A stretch of DNA of 6,420 nt from Gordonia sp. (in: high G+C Gram-positive bacteria) (GTDB lineage Bacteria; Actinomycetota; Actinomycetes; Mycobacteriales; Mycobacteriaceae). Position 1 is the first letter of the stretch; the number at the start of each line of letters is the position of its first letter. Below the pieces are notes generated by a model that was given only the letters and a program-made list of their open reading frames with translations, searched no databases and was not told the DNA's origin. Positions 5,635 through 6,420 of the stretch are shown here, piece by piece. Made by a program: the position numbers and the translations under genes. The stretch is taken from contig JASLJL010000014.1 of the NCBI GenBank assembly GCA_030152405.1, positions 1 through 6,420 of the forward strand, given 5' to 3'.

Positions 5635-6365
5635 ACGCCGTCGCGCGGGCCGCCGAGCTCATCGCGCGTTCCGAGACGACGGTCGTGTTCACCGGTGCGG
5701 GCATGTCCGCCGAGAGCGGCATCCCGACGTTTCGCGACGCCCTGGTCGGCATCTGGGAGAACCACGACCCGATGACCCTCGCCTCACCCGAAGGCTGGAA
5801 CGCCGACCGCGACCTCGTCTGGGACTGGTACGCCCAACGGGCGAACGACGTCCGCGGGGTCGACCCGAACGACGGGCACATCGCGCTCGCGCAGTTGGCC
5901 GTCGCCGCGCAGAACGACGGTCGTGCGGTCAGCGTGGTGACGCAGAACGTCGACGATCTCCACGAGCGGGCGGGCAGCGCCTCCGTCAGTCATCTGCACG
6001 GCAGCCTGTTCGCACCCCGCTGTGAATCCTGCGGTCGTCCCGAGACCGCGGAGACGGCGCTCGTGACACCCCGGCCGATGTGCCCGCTGTGCGGCGAATC
6101 CCTGCGGCCGGGAGTCGTCTGGTTCGGCGAACTCCTTCCCCGCGACGCCTGGTCGGCGGCGTCCACCGCGGTCGCCGCCTGCGATCTGATGATCGTGGTC
6201 GGGACGAGCGGGGTGGTCCACCCCGCGGCCGGACTTCCCGAACGAGCACATCTCGAGGGAGTCCCCGTCATCGAGGTCAACCCGGAGCCGTCGGAGCTGA
6301 CCCGACTGGCGACCATTCACTTGGCCGGCCCGGCGGCCGAGATGCTCCCTCAGATCATCGACTGA
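5631..6365 (+). CDS. NAD-dependent protein deacylase, class III sirtuin (CobB/SIRT5-like, 244 aa)
   Basis: Removes acyl groups from protein lysines using NAD+, giving nicotinamide and O-acyl-ADP-ribose. NAD-binding motif GAGMSAESGIPTFR spans residues 22-35. TQNVDDLHERAG is at 104-115 and catalytic HLHGS has His123. The zinc site is complete: CESC (131-134) and CPLC (151-154). LRPGVVWFGE (158-167), the GTSGVVHPAA nucleotide loop (about 192-201) and EVNPEP (about 219-224) finish the Rossmann fold. Tyr67 and Arg70 in WDWYAQR match the Tyr/Arg pair that lets class III sirtuins bind malonyl- and succinyl-lysine, so desuccinylase/demalonylase activity is expected. The GTG start overlaps the HIT stop as GTGA and lacks its own Shine-Dalgarno, indicating translational coupling. 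The 3' end overlaps a probable convergent gene. I leave the symbol blank because cobB versus another sirtuin name cannot be settled here. Confidence 0.94.
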   Translation: MNAVARAAELIARSETTVVFTGAGMSAESGIPTFRDALVGIWENHDPMTLASPEGWNADRDLVWDWYAQRANDVRGVDPNDGHIALAQLAVAAQNDGRAVSVVTQNVDDLHERAGSASVSHLHGSLFAPRCESCGRPETAETALVTPRPMCPLCGESLRPGVVWFGELLPRDAWSAASTAVAACDLMIVVGTSGVVHPAAGLPERAHLEGVPVIEVNPEPSELTRLATIHLAGPAAEMLPQIID

Positions 6366-6420
6366 GCGCGACCGGTTCGCGGACGTCGACCTCCGCGTCG
6401 GGGTCGGCCTCGACCTCGGC
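6355..6420 (-). CDS. C-terminal end of a probable convergent gene, runs off right edge
   Basis: Reading leftward from the right edge, one frame stays open for 21 codons and ends at TGA (6357-6355). Its codons look native for this genome (GAG, GTC, GAC, GCC, mostly G/C-ending) and give an acidic tail, AEVEADPDAEVDVREP then VALSR. No family can be recognised from so little. It would overlap the sirtuin 3' end by 11 bp. The plus strand here shows no ATG or GTG start. A non-coding reading remains possible. Confidence 0.45.
   Translation of the reverse strand, partial: AEVEADPDAEVDVREPVALSR

Noticed and set aside
1..6420. CRISPR arrays, insertion sequences, tRNA or rRNA genes
   Set aside because: No spaced direct repeats, transposase motifs, terminal inverted repeats with target duplications, or RNA gene signatures were seen.

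Overview
The window is high-GC DNA with strong G/C preference at third codon positions. It carries a fungal-type (type I) fatty acid synthase and an LppX/LprG-type lipoprotein. Together these point to a mycolic-acid actinobacterium (Mycobacteriales). A Gordonia, Williamsia or Rhodococcus relative is plausible, but the genus cannot be fixed from this sequence.

Layout. Positions 1-3603 (minus strand) hold the first 1201 codons of fas, the giant multifunctional FAS-I. The acyltransferase and enoyl reductase domains are complete and the dehydratase region has begun; the rest lies off the left edge. A 296-bp intergenic region (3604-3899) separates fas from a divergent plus-strand block and is unusually rich in symmetrical DNA. 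It holds a 14-bp perfect palindrome, three tandem 12-bp repeats with alternating ACC/GGT half-sites, a near-consensus CRP/GlxR-type site, further inverted repeats and a candidate -10. Two exported-protein genes follow: an LprG-like lipoprotein (3900-4703) and, 36 bp on, a small tyrosine-rich DUF4189-type secreted protein (4740-5129). They probably form one transcription unit closed by a strong hairpin terminator (5154-5200).

The terminator's T-rich tail appears to double as the -10 box of a leaderless promoter for the next unit. That unit is a histidine-triad (HIT) hydrolase (5203-5634) overlapping by 4 bp a class III (CobB/SIRT5-like) NAD-dependent protein deacylase (5631-6365). The last 66 bp probably contain the C-terminal end of a convergent minus-strand gene.

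How the genes may work together (inference). FAS-I consumes acetyl-CoA and malonyl-CoA. The divergent lipoprotein belongs to a family that carries acylated envelope lipids. The sirtuin carries the Tyr/Arg pair typical of enzymes removing malonyl or succinyl groups from lysine. The region can therefore be read as lipid synthesis, lipid export and acyl-lysine housekeeping, with the shared fas/lipoprotein intergenic region as the main control point. The individual families are known. The least explained elements are the operator-like array, the lipoprotein/DUF4189 pairing and the HIT-sirtuin coupling.
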